DNA from: Gambelia wislizenii
Lineage: Eukaryota > Chordata > Lepidosauria > Squamata > Crotaphytidae
Length of the DNA: 64,000 nucleotides
Reading direction: 5' to 3'
Assembly (NCBI GenBank): GCA_030847615.1
Contig: JAUMIR010000001.1
Span: 249,491,187 to 249,555,186, forward strand
Positions 41,750 through 52,545 of this stretch are shown piece by piece. The stretch's first letter is position 1. Every line of letters starts with the position of its first letter. The notes under the pieces are model-generated. The model was not told the DNA's origin, made no database searches, and saw only the letters and a list, made by a program, of their open reading frames with translations. A program made the translations under genes and the position numbers.

Positions 41750-42320
41750 ACTTCTTTAACAGAATATTTGGTATTGGGGCAGAAATGACATGGTAAGAAT
41801 AGGAATAGGTTCCTACACTACAAACAAGAAAAGAAAAGAAAAGCAGTTCAATATGTTTCAACAAATATTTTTATCCAGAACTAATAATATGCACATGTGA
41901 AATGAAAGAATCAGGTCAGGTAAGCTTTGCATAAGTAAACAAAAATAAGTAAACATTTTGAATTTTCTAGAGACCAAGGCTTCTTCCAAAGGGAAAGAAT
42001 TAAATTTCTTTCACCACCAACCCTCACTTTTCTTACTATTTCCATTTTGGTGGTCAAACTATCTGTGCTTTTTAAAAAAACATAATGGGGGCAGATGGCA
42101 AGGCAAGATCATCTACTTTTTCCTTTCCTCTCTGTACTGCTGTTCACACATGCTCAGTATGGCATGTTGGAGGCAGCGGCTTCTTACCTTCCCTGTTATA
42201 GGCAGGCATTCGCAGATACAGCAGGAGTGGCTGCAGCAGAATTCCCTTCTTTATTGTATTATTTATTGGAGAGACGCTGCTGCAACCCAATACCAAAAGT
42301 TTCAGTTTCTCCAGCCTAGG
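41750..42320. mobile_element. F6 repeat without F5
   Basis: It is homologous to 16085-16344 and 16635-17000 with nothing at the F5 site. It serves as the empty-site comparison for that insertion. Confidence 0.65.
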
Positions 42321-42445
42321 GTTGCCATAATTCTTATCCACAAAACTGGGACAAAAGTATACAGGACTAGATTGGGCAGATTATCGACGAAAATACTCAA
42401 AAAACTACATTTTTACATTTAACATTGTTTTATTGCATATTTCAG

Positions 42446-42470
42446 TATTATTATTATTATTATTATTATT
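42446..42470. repeat. (ATT)n microsatellite
   Basis: About eight ATT units lie beside a LINE-tail-like sequence. Confidence 0.9.
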
Positions 42471-43395
42471 AGCAGCAGCATTTATTTATAGCAGCATCAA
42501 TTTACATGGTGCTTTATAAGTAAAATAATCAAAAACAGTGGGTCCTAGAGATACAGTGGGTCCTGGTGTTATGGAGCAGGTGTTACTTGTTCCCTTCCAA
42601 TGTAAGCCTCTGGAAGTTCACAAAGATGGCACAAAGCTAATGCCTCTCCTGTTGTTTGTGCCAGAGCATGGAAAAATTATGTGTTTGGAATGTAACTCCC
42701 CAAATCTTCCCTGCCAGCATGGCCATCACCTTCAATAGGCCTAACTCCTGCCCATGAGAGTCACAGCTGCCTTCAAATAGTATACAATCTGCCTCCAAAC
42801 AGATCTGATAGTTTCTGATAGCTTCAAGGTTTTAAAAAGCAACCCCAAGAGGAAGAGATTCATACATTGGATTACCTGAGGGAGAACCAGGCAGCTGATA
42901 CAGCTGAGTGAGGAAGATGTCAAGAAATACAGTATATTGATGGAAAGGGCTGAAAGACATTTAATTATAAAGCACAATGTGAATTATGATCAGACATGTT
43001 TAATTCATGCATACCAAATGAAAATGGATTAATCTAACATACCTGGGAGACAAGGGAGCATTTTGGAAAAGGATGTTCTGCAAGTGCAATCATTAGGAAA
43101 ATTCAACTATTTTTGTCAGATCTGTGTCAAAGAACCAAGACACAAGGGACAGGGGCATAGACAGTAAAAATCAAGATGGAGGAGAGAGATGGCAGGGGAC
43201 TTTGTTGGAACAAATGTGAGCAAGGTTCCTGGTGCAGAAATAAATGGAAAGGTAAAAGGACAAAGAGTCCAAGTACTTGGTTATTGTTTGTATAGATAAC
43301 CAAAATAAACAATTTCCAAGCTGGATGTGTTATTAGTAGAAGACACCCAAAATTTGGGTTGCTCAAATGGTAGCCTGATGCCCCCAAATTTAATA
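42471..43395. other. Mostly unassigned sequence
   Basis: Apart from the short LINE-tail-like piece at 42475-42520, no feature could be supported. Confidence 0.35.
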
Positions 43396-43652
43396 TAAAG
43401 TAGGACCCCCATATCTGCTGATTCATTATCCACTGATTCAATTATCTGCAGTTTCAGTTTCAGCTAGCTACCATAGAGTCTTCCTTGAAAATGTGTCCTC
43501 TCTAGCCATTTTCTAGGTCCTCCAAGGCAACTCTATGGTATTTTAAACCAGAAGTCCCATTATTTTCAATAGCATTCACTATTATCTATGGATTTCATTA
43601 TCCACTGTGGGGCCTACAACCAATCCCCCATGGATACAGGGGTCCTACTGTA
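43396..43652. mobile_element. T4, Tigger/mariner-like MITE, intact
   Basis: The ends TAAAGTAGGACCCCCATATC and GATACAGGGGTCCTACTGTA are inverses bounded by TA. The interior matches T1 and T5 (TGTCCTCTCTAGCCATTTTC, ATTATCTATGGATTTC). Confidence 0.8.
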
Positions 43653-43913
43653 TTGTGTTGGGCTAAATTTCTGAACTTGTGGTCCATTTATTTGTATGAA
43701 GAGTAGGTAAGCAGAATAATTTAATGGCAATGGAAGAACATTCTATGATTATATCATCTGTGGGCTCCTCCCTTCTTCATGAACTTGATGGCCGCCCTTA
43801 GCCACTGGTGAGTGGCCAGGAGCTTGAATATGAGATTGGCAAGACTGAGAAAGTTTTCCTGATGACCACACCTCTCCTTTTGGGCTTTGGAAGGTGACAC
43901 CTACCAACTAGAT

Positions 43914-44064
43914 CTGAGGTGGGCAAAGCACAGCCCTCAATGTTGGTGGGCTGCAATCCCCGTCAACTCTAGTCTGCATAGGCAATGATGAAAATGAGGG
44001 GTGGTGGCAGCCGCTGTCCAAGAACATTTGGAGGGCTCCACTGTGCCCATCTCTGAGCCAGATG
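43914..44064. mobile_element. Fold-back repeat (hAT-like)
   Basis: AGCCCTCAATGTTGGTGGGC opposes CCAAGAACATTTGGAGGGCT. It belongs to the same general family as 53411-53546. Confidence 0.5.
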
Positions 44065-44888
44065 GATGGGCAGAGAAACTGTTTTGATCTGGTTCTCTAC
44101 AATCTGAACTGAGGTGGGGGAGAGCAGTGAAAGTCTGAAAAGGTTTTTAGACAGAATTACAGGAGTTCAGCCTCACTATTCGGGGTGTGTGCATGTGTGT
44201 GTGGAAACATTAGCTTACTATAAATTTAATGTACCATTTCTAGCTTTGCTAACTGTTTGGGGGATTCTGTTGACTTCCAGTAGGCTCTGCTTGTACAAAC
44301 TGTTAATAAAACAAGCATTGCAAAGGCACCATGAGTCCCCAGTGCAGTCTTAATGAAAGGAAACACAATTTTCCATCGCTGCCCCTGGACTTCATACTAC
44401 TCAGGGAAGTGGGGAGAATCTAATCCCAAGCAACTGCCTGCTATGTTTTTAATTGAAGCAACATTTATATATTTAGCAAGTGAATCACCTCAAAAAACTG
44501 ATTAGTCGCAGTGATTTGGGTATGTTGGCTTCCTGAATGAAAAATCTCATTCCTGGTGCTGTGATTGCTCTGGTGTATCTTTTTTTATACATCAAACAGC
44601 AGTCAAAAACTGGTGCTCTCTTTCTTCCTCTCTCTTCACTTCTCTCTGATTCCCCCATGGGAGCATAGTGTATTAAATTTGCCCTTTGCTAAGATAATTG
44701 GGATGAATGAAGTGTCCTCATAATAGGACATGTCAACACATTCTTAATAGCTTGCCAATACCTAGTTATTAAGTGATGAATCCCTTCTTGCTTCCTAATA
44801 TGGATCCATCACCTCTTGATTATATTCACATCCTTTAAAAGTAAATGCTGCCATTTTAGTGCTCGTTCAGTAGCTGTCTTGGATTTCA
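44065..44888. other. Unassigned sequence
   Basis: No supported feature. Confidence 0.35.
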
Positions 44889-45090
44889 CAGGCTTGTCTA
44901 CATGGGCAAAAAATCCATCTTTCTCCTGTCTCAGAGCCCTGCAGTCCATATGCCCCCAGGCAGTCCTCACCACCCCTGGGGCAGATAAGGGGCTGAGACA
45001 GGGGTGTATAAGAAAATATCTGGTTTACACCAGTCCCACTGGGGTGGTGATGGTGGAAATGGATCAGGCCCCATGTGTCTGCAATAAGAA
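44889..45090. mobile_element. F2-like element, truncated
   Basis: CAGGCTTGTCTACATGGGCA starts it. GGGGCAGATAAGGGGCTGAG and GGATCAGGCCCCATGTGTCT match 7380-7606 in reverse. Confidence 0.55.
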
Positions 45091-45213
45091 AAGTTGTGGT
45101 TTTAATTGGATTTTAAATTTCAAAATCTCTTCCATGATAATATTCATCTGAGTCCAATATTTTCTTGCTTTGTCACAAGTCCAGCACAAGTAATAAAAGT
45201 CCCCTCTTTATGA

Positions 45214-45560
45214 TTACACTCCCAGTGTATTGGTGGTACCTTGATACTTCTTTGAGAGTCTCTCTGGAGTCAGATACCATATATACATAATTTTGTAGAA
45301 GTTGTCCCTAAGATCATAACTCAAAGTAAATTTTAGACTCCTCTCCCACATTCTCTCCCATTGCTCTAAAAGTATATTATGGCCCACATTTGGGGGCCAT
45401 TTGATCATACACTCTTTCACCATTTCCATGTTCTGTAATAATTTATACATCTTTCCAATTAAATGTTCATCATTTGTACATAATAACACTTCAAATACTG
45501 ATTTCTTCAGTTCTAAAACGTGTACATTCTTACCCATTTTAAATCTCTCATATCTCTCTC
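45214..45560 (-). pseudogene. L1 ORF2 C-terminal fragment
   Basis: The reading frame covers KNVHVLELKKSVFEVLL, LIGKMYKLLQ, PPNVGHNILLEQWERMWERS, LKFTLSYDLRDNFYKIMYIW and YLTPERLSKKYQGTTN, the conserved WYLTP region of L1 ORF2. It then continues with degraded TCDKARKYWTQMNIIMEEIL to about 45093. This C-terminal region is required for L1 retrotransposition but contains no catalytic residues. The upstream RT motifs lie outside the recovered pieces. Confidence 0.82.
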
Positions 45561-46687
45561 TCTGGCTTTTCTTCACAAACAAAGATTCAGGAAGGACTCA
45601 TCCCGTGCTTTCTGAAAGCATGCTGATGACTAAAAAGGCCAATCCGAGATAAACAAGACCAGTTGCAGAAAACACAGCAGAAGGTCTCCTTGGGTGATGT
45701 TTTTGGGTTGTGATTCTTTCTGTGTTGTCGTTTCTCTTCAAGACTTGTTCGGCGTGAGTTCTCAAATAAGGCTGCAGCATTGTGGATAGTGCGTCTCCAT
45801 GCCTCCCGATGTGAGGCCAGGACGGACCACTGTTGGTGATCAATTTGGCCGAGCCTGAGATGTTGTTTCAGGGAGTCTTTCTATCACTTTTTTGGAGCGC
45901 CCCTGTTATGCTGACCCATGGTGAGTTCACCGTAGAGTAGTATTTTTGGGAGGCGATGGTCCTCCATCCTAGAAACATGCCCTGCCCAGCGCAGCTGCGT
46001 TCTCAATATCATGGCCTCAATACTGGTGATCCCTGCTTGCTCAAGGACAGCAACATTTGTCACATAGTCAGTCCAGCGTATATTTAGGATTGTGCGTAGA
46101 CAGTGCTGATGAAAGCGCTCGAGGAGTCGTAGGTGGTGGCGATAGGTGACCCATGTTTCAGAACCATAAAGGAGGATAGACAGTACAATGGCTCTATACA
46201 CACTGATTTTTGTGCTTTGCCTCAGGTGTTTATTCCTCCAGACTCTTTTGTGAAGTCTTCCAAATGCACTATATGCCTTTGCTAATCTGTGATCGATCTC
46301 TTTGTCAATCTTGGCATCTGAGGAGATGATGCTTCCCAGGTAGGTGAACTGCTGAATGGACCTGAGCACAGATTTGCCGACAGCAATGTGGGGATGGTGG
46401 TGTTCGTCCTGTGGTGCAGGCTGGTAAAGAACTTCTCTTTTCTTCAGGTTGACCTCTAGCCCAAACAGCTCTGCAGCCATTGCAAAGCAGGACGTTAGGC
46501 TCTGCAGAGCTGCTTCTGTATGGGCAACAAGGGCAGCATCATCAGCGAAGAGCAGCTCACAGACTAGATAGTTTAGAGTCTTGGTGTGAGCCCTCAGACG
46601 GCTTAAGTTAAAAAAGCTGCCATCAGTATGGTAATGTATATAGATGCCATCGTCTCTTCAAGCTCTGCCATAGCCCTTTGGAGCATC
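45561..46687 (-). mobile_element. Zinc-finger LINE copy D, 5'-truncated, inside L1
   Basis: This 1.1-kb copy starts in the RT region near MLQRAMAELE and ends in GAAAAGCCAGAGA. The frame is open at 46480-45884 (EVNLKKREVLYQPAPQDEHH, SIISSDAKIDKEIDHRLAKA, RAIVLSILLYGSETWVTY) with shifts at both sides. The C2HC finger is still readable. Upstream, FADD is preserved as FADDAALVAH in another frame. Confidence 0.88.
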
Positions 46688-47134
46688 ATCTGTCTATAAA
46701 AAATACAACTGAAAGTCATATCCCTCTAATCGCAATTCTTCACTTTTTTATAGAAATATTATGACCCTTTTCCAGAACTAAGAGATTTTAATGTCTACCG
46801 TTTATCTTTAAATCTTTTCCCTCTTGGATACAAAGCTTCATGGTGTGACATCCACAAACAAAGATTTTTCTCACAGAATGTTTATTAAGATCTATGTTAG
46901 CCTTAATTTTATCCTACCACAAGAACCCATTCCAACCAAACCTCAGATCAGATCTTTCCAATTGTAATAATTTCTTTTTCTCCAAGGTTATCCAATCTTT
47001 TAACTACACTAAACAGCAGGGAAAAAAACATAACTTCAATTCAGGGAGTCCTAAACCCACTCATTGTTTCTCATCTTATAAAATTTTAAATCTCATTCTA
47101 GGTGTTTTGCCTTGGCAAATAAAATTTGAAATGT

Positions 47135-47321
47135 GAAGTCGAAGGCTTTCACAGCTGGCATCCATAGATTCTCTTTGGGGGGTTTTCCGGGCTGTGAGGC
47201 CATATTCTGGAAGAGTGAGGTTTCACCTGCATCTGTGGCTGGCATCTTCAAGATGCAGGCGAAATGTCACTCTTCCAGAACAAGGTCTCGCAGCCTGGAA
47301 AAAAACCAAAGAAAATCTATA
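47135..47321 (-). mobile_element. Penelope-like terminal fragment with 14-bp TSD
   Basis: The insert is flanked by an exact 14-bp repeat, AAAATTTGAAATGT (47121-47134 and 47322-47335), which interrupts the L1 frame. On the plus strand it begins GAAGTCGAAGGCTTTCACAG and includes GGTTTTCCGGGCTGTGAGGCC, the terminus I remember from squamate Penelope-like elements. On the minus strand TTGAAGATGCCAGCC...GATGCAGGTGAAAC resembles a decayed hammerhead core. The family call is from memory; the insertion itself is clear. Confidence 0.6.
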
Positions 47322-47438
47322 AAAATTTGAAATGTCTTTCTCACAGTGTTTAAATGGTCATAGAATCATAGAATTGCAGAGTTGGAAGAGACCACAAGGG
47401 CCATCCAGTCCAACCCCTTGCCATGTAGGAAATCACGA

Positions 47439-50400
47439 TCAAAGCATCCCTGACAGATGGCCATCCAGCCTCTGTTTAAAGACCTCCAAGGAAGGAGACC
47501 CCACCACACTCTGAGGGAGTGTGTTCCACTGCTGAACAGCTCTTACTGTCAAAACGTTCCTCCTAATGTTGAGGTGGAATCTCTGTTCCTGGAGCTTGCA
47601 TCCATTGCTCTGTGTTCCAGTCTCTGAAGCAGCAGAAAACAAGACTGCTCCATCCTCAATGTGACACCCCTTCAAATACTTAAACAAGGCTATCATATCA
47701 CCTCTTAACCATCTTTTTTCCAGGCTAAACATACCCAGCTCCCTATGTCTTTCCTCATAAGGCATGGTTTCCAGACCTTTCACCATTTTAGTCACCCTTC
47801 TTTGGACACGCTCCAATTTGTCCATCTCCTTTTTGAATTGTGGTGCCCAGAACTGGACACAGTATTCTAGGTGAGGTCTGACCAAGGCAGAATAGAGCGG
47901 CACTATTACTTCCCTTGATCTGGACACTATACTTCTATTGATGCAGCCCAAAATCGCATTGGCCTTTTTAGCTGCCGCATCACACTGTTGACTCATGTTC
48001 AACTTGTGGTCTACTAGGACTCCTAGATCCCTTTTGCATGTAGTCTCATTCAGCCAGGTCTCCCCCATCCTATATCTATGCATTTCATTTTTTCGCCCTA
48101 AGTGCAGTACCTTACATTTCTCCGTATTGAGTTTCATTTTGTTAGCTTTGGCCCAGCTCTCCAGTCTATCCAGGTCATTTTGAATTTTGATCCTGTCCTC
48201 TAGGGTATTAGCTACTCCTCCTAATTTGGTGTCATCTGCAAATTTGATAAGTATGCCCCTAATTCCCTCAACCAAGTCATTGATAAAGATGTTGAATAGC
48301 CCTGGGCCCAGGACCGAACCTTGTGGCACCCCACTGGTCACATCTTTCCAAGACAAAAAGGAGCCACTGCTGAGCACCCTTTGGGTTCAGCTGGTCAACC
48401 AGTTACAAATCCATTGAACAGTTAACTTGTCTAGCCCACATTTTACAAGCTTGTTTGCAAGAATGTCATGGGGAACCTTGTCAAAGGCCTTACTGAAATC
48501 AAGGTATGCGATATCCACAGCGTTCCCTTCATCTACCAAGTTGGTAATTTTATCAAAAAAAGAGATCAGATTAGTCTGGCATGACTTGTTTCTCTGAAAC
48601 CCATGTTGACTTTTTGTGATTATGGCATTGCCTTCTAAATATTCACAGACTCTCTGTTTAATGATCTGTTCTAGAATCTTCCCTGGTATTGATGTCAGAC
48701 TAACTGGACGATAATTGTTGGGATCCTCTTTTTTCCCCTTTTTGAAGATGGGGACATCTGCCCTCCTCCAGTCTGCTGGGACTTCTCCTGTTCTCCAGGA
48801 GTTCTCAAAGATTATTGCCAATGGCTCTGAGATTATATTTGCCAGCTCTTTTAATACCCTTGGATGTAGTTCATCTGGTCCTGGAGATTTAAATTCATTT
48901 AGTTTTAGAAGGCATTCCTGTACTACCTCTTTGCTTATTCTGTTCTGGATTTCCCCTATTGTGTCCTCTGTTCCTTTATCCTCAGGTTGGTCACCCTTTT
49001 CCTTTTCTGGAAACACTGAAGCAAAGAAGGTATTTTCTCTGTCCCCTGTTAGCATTTTGCCATCTTCTCCACGTAGTGGCCCTACCATTTCCTTCTTCCT
49101 CCTTTTACTGCGGACATACCCCCCAAAAAAACCCTTTTTATTGTTCTTAACCTCTCTAGCAATCCTGAGCTCATTCTGCATTTTAGCTTTTCTGACTTTA
49201 CTCCTACATGTGTTCGCTATCTGTTTGAATTCTTCTTTGGTGATTTCCCCCTTTTTCCATTTCCTATACATGTTCTGTTTAAAACTTAACTCCGTTGAAA
49301 TTTCTTTAGTCATCCATCCTGGTTTCTTGAGACACCTCCCATTTTTCTTCCTCAATGGTACTGTTTGAAATTGTGCCTTCAGTATCTCCCTTTTGAGAAA
49401 GTCTCATCCGTCTTGAGGTCTCTTCTCTTTTAGTATTGCTGACCATGGGATCACCCCCAGTGTTTCCCTCAGTTTATTGAAATCAGCTCTCCTAAAGTCG
49501 AGAACGCGTGTCTGACTATGCCTGGCTTCTCCTTTCCATTGTATAACAAACTCCAGGAGAACATGATCACTCTCACCTAAGGATCCCACCCCTTGCACCC
49601 CATTAACCAGGTCATCCTTGTTGGTTAGGATCAGATCTAAAATAGCTGACCCCCTTGTTGCTTCTTCTACCTTTTGGACCATGAAATTGTCTTCCAGGCA
49701 AGTAAGGAATTTGCTAGTCCTTGAAGTTTTGGTTGCATTAGATTTCCAACAAATATCAGGATAGTTGAAGTCACCCATCACTACTTCGAGTATAAGTGAT
49801 GCAACCCAACAGGGCCCCATCATCCTTGCAGGCACATTTGCTGAGGGTACAGGAGAGAGCTCTCTTAGGAGAAGTCTACACGGGCAATAAAACCTCCACT
49901 CACTCTGTATTCACTGCACAGTTGACACACAATGTTTTCAATGATGCACAATGATGTGTGGTCATCTGTTCTAGAAAGGCATCATCCAGTTCCTCCGTCT
50001 GACTTGGGGGTCTGTAGTAGAGTCCCACAATAACATCCCTGTTGTTTCCCTCCCCTTTAATTTTTATCCAGATGCTCTCCACCTGGCTTCCAGTATTGAT
50101 GTCATGGATCTCTTCACTGGTGTAAATATCCCTGACATATAATGCTATTCCTTCTCCATTCCTGTTTGGCCTGTTTCTCTTATAAAGGTTATACCCCTCT
50201 ATTCCTACATTAAAATCATGAGACTCATCCCACCAGGTTTCAGTAATGCCTATTATATCATACTTGCTTTGTAGTGCTAGGAGTTCAAGTTCATCTTGCT
50301 TATTTCCCATGCTCTGTGCATTAGTGTAGAGACATCTAAGACCATGTGTTCCCTTTACTTGCTGCCTGTGCAAGTGTTTTTGCCTCCCACTGTTGGGTCC

Positions 50401-50487
50401 TTGCATTGTTTGCCTTGTTCCCTCTATGACAGTTTGACTATTTTCTCCAGCCCTTTTGCCTTCCAGAATACTGTCTCCCTCCCCCAT
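47439..50487 (-). pseudogene. CR1 ORF2: endonuclease and RT, chimeric and broken
   Basis: The start ATG at 50487 leads to LRCLYTNAQSMGNKQDELEL, IGITETWWDESHDFNV (catalytic Glu) and GLYYRPPSQTEELDDAFLEQ. There the ORF enters F2-derived sequence and stops at 49900. It resumes in another frame at 49835 with VVMGDFNYPDICWKSNATKT and GSLGESDHVLLEF. From 49835 to the end there is one frame with two TGA codons, at 49404-49406 and 48387-48389. RT blocks are VDIAYLDFSKAFDKVPHDIL, SGVPQGSVLGPGLFNIFIND and IKFADDTKLGG. It ends KQRLDGHLSGML. Confidence 0.9.
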
Positions 50488-50492
50488 ATGAC

Positions 50493-51467
50493 TCAGTTTA
50501 ATGCCCTCCTGATCAAATTCTTGAGACTGTAAGCAAAAATGTTTCTGCCAACTGTTGTGAGATGCACCCCATCTCTTGCCAGAAGTCCCCCCTCATGAAA
50601 GCGCAGCCCATGATCCAAGAATCCAAATTGTTCTCGGTGACACCATCTACAGAGCCAGTTGTTTACTTCGGCTATTTTCCTCTCACTTCCTGGACCATGC
50701 CCTTCAACTGGCAGAAGAGATAAGATGACAACCTGTCACCCATTTCTTTCAGCTTCGTCCCCAGAGTCTCATAATCTCTTCTGATCTTCGGAAAGCTGTG
50801 CCTTGCAGTATCGTTGGTTCTCACATGGACCAAAAGGAAGGGGTAATGATCTGTAGGCTTGATGAGTCTTGTCAGCCTCTCTGTCACATCACGGATCTTT
50901 GCCCCAGGGAGACAACACACCTCCCGAGACATCTTGTCAGGCCCACAGCCCACTGCTTCTGTACCCCTCAGCAAGGAGTCCCCCCACCACCACACGCCTC
51001 CCCTGAGGCTTTGCAACTGCTGTTCCTTGTGGTGGTACTCTCATGGTCCCCTGCACTGCCCCTGAAGTCTGTTCATACTGTTCTTCCTCGTTGTCCTTGA
51101 TAAGGTAGAGGGTTTTGAATCGATTCTGTAGCTGCAAGCTGCTCGAAGAATCCCTGGATGTTCTTGTTTTGTGTGTGACATTCCTCCAGCTATCAACCTC
51201 CTGTCTCTGTGGAGTAACACTCTCCTCCCCAGCCAGTTCCCCTGTGCAGTCTCCACCCAAGACTGTTCGTTCTGTCCTGTCCAGGAAAACCTCTTGCTCA
51301 TGAATCTGTTGAAGTGTAGTTACCCTTGTCTCCAGCTGCTGGACTTTCTCCTCCAAGAGGGCTACCAACTTGCACTTGGTGCATGTGAAGTTCACCACGT
51401 CTGTAGACAAGAAAACAAACATTCCACAAGTGTTGCAGGTGACCGCAGCAGCCCCTTCAGTGTCCAT
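50493..51467 (-). pseudogene. CR1 ORF1: zinc-binding, coiled coil and SGNH esterase-like
   Basis: ORF1 begins MDTEGAAAVTCNTCGMFVFL and has a Cys cluster (CNTC...CTKC) likely to bind zinc, then a coiled coil (LLEEKVQQLETRVTTLQQI). After a frame change in the CCCCCACCACCACAC run near 50990 it continues as an SGNH-hydrolase-like domain. Block I is WGDSLLRGTEA, a GxND-like block reads VRTNDTARHS (Gly to Arg change), and the catalytic Asp/His block is ARDGVHLTTVGR. The stop TGA is at 50493-50495. CR1 ORF1 proteins with esterase domains are known. ORF2 starts five bases after this stop. Confidence 0.85.
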
Positions 51468-51582
51468 GGTGAGAGCTTTTAGAACTCTTAGTTAATGCTG
51501 AGAACTCTAAGCTGTACTTTTAGGAATGCTGTATTTTTGTTTGGTCACTCAAATTCGCGTGCCGTTAGGCGCACACCTCAGT

Positions 51583-51705
51583 AAAAAGAAGCCTCTCCCA
51601 AGAGTTTAAAAAAATTCAAACTCCCAGAAGCCCCACCCCCCTCAGAAAGAAGCAGCCTCTCCCAACGGTTTTTTAAAAAAATTCAAACTCACCCACTCAA
51701 AATGG
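51583..51705. repeat. Tandem duplication in CR1 5' UTR
   Basis: CCTCTCCCAAGAGTTT, an A run, then ATTCAAACTCCC is followed about 70 bp later by CCTCTCCCAACGGTTT and ATTCAAACTCAC. Repeated promoter-like units are common in LINE 5' UTRs. Confidence 0.65.
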
Positions 51706-52143
51706 CTCTCCAGAAGCTGCTCTCATTCTTCTCACTGACAGGAAACTAGTCAATCATTAGTCAAAATCAGTATTGTTTGAAATAGAAACAGCATCTTCAG
51801 TAGAACAGTCATCTTTATCATCAAAATCTTTCCCAATAGTGACAATCTCAATTTAGTCCATTTTTGCAAGTCTTGTTTAATATCAATCTAACTTTTAACA
51901 TAATTATTTTGTAATAACTTGGAGTTTTGTTTTGTAAAAGTGATGCCTAAATATTTAATCTTTTACTCTATTTTAAATTCAGTTTTCTTAACCAATGTTG
52001 TCTGACCTTTTTTTCCTTATGTTTTTCAACAGCATAGCAGTTTTGTCCTTGTTAATCTTAAAACCTGCAACATCACCAAATTTTTTTTAAGATATTCACT
52101 AAGGTATCAACATTTCCCCATGGATCCTCTAAAAAGATCACGA

Positions 52144-52545
52144 AGGGCTCATCTACATGAGCCAGGATATGCTGGCTCCCCGCCAGCATATCCCAGCTGT
52201 GGATCAGGCCCATTCCTCCCCGTTTCCCTCCATGGAACAAGAGAAAGCCCTGACGGCTGCGCTGGCCCCATTGCTGTGGCCACTGCCACCACCATTTTCC
52301 TTACTGACTTGGAAGGCAGGAAGGGAGCCCACAACATGTGACCGCGGCCTCTGCATGTGACCAGTCGGACTCCTCCCTGCCTTCCAAGAAAGCCAAACTG
52401 ATAGTCACGGAGGGCCATGTCTCCATTGCAGCAGCCTGTACCGCCCTGCACCCCGGCTCTTGGCATGACTGCCATCCCTACAGCACATCCATGCATGCCA
52501 TGGGGCTTTGGGGCGCGCACACACACACACACACACACCATTCCA
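52144..52545. mobile_element. F2-like element, GC-rich subtype
   Basis: It starts AGGGCTCATCTACATGAGCC and shares GTGGATCAGGCCCATTCCTC with 7100-7606. It lies at the edge of the L1 relic and ends near a (CA)n run. Confidence 0.5.
52518..52539. repeat. (CA)n microsatellite
   Basis: About 11 CA units. Confidence 0.95.

Larger units (their letters stand above)
47358..51745 (-). mobile_element. CR1 LINE copy 3, nearly full length
   Basis: At 4.4 kb it carries, 5' to 3', a 5' UTR with a duplicated segment, ORF1, ORF2 and a 3' UTR ending in ATTCTATGATTCTATGA. It sits in the L1 relic. Part of the endonuclease is replaced by F2-element sequence (about 49860-49950). Confidence 0.92.
45093..52140 (-). 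mobile_element. Old L1 LINE split by three insertions
   Basis: Pieces at 52140-51746, 47357-47336, 47134-46688 and 45560-45093 read in order as L1 ORF2 C-terminal sequence on the minus strand. The first gives IKYLGITFTKQNSKLL, DIKQDLQKWTKLRLSLLGKI and LLKMLFLFQTI. After CR1, KHCEKDISNFI follows, then LKLCFFPCCLV*LKDWITLE and RFGWNGFLW. The last piece holds the C-terminal ORF. The gaps are CR1 copy 3, a Penelope-like piece and zinc-finger LINE copy D. Confidence 0.85.

Noticed and set aside
48715..49368. 217-codon plus-strand ORF with hydrophobic stretches
   Set aside because: It is antisense to CR1 ORF2; the apparent hydrophobicity reflects the complementary codons.
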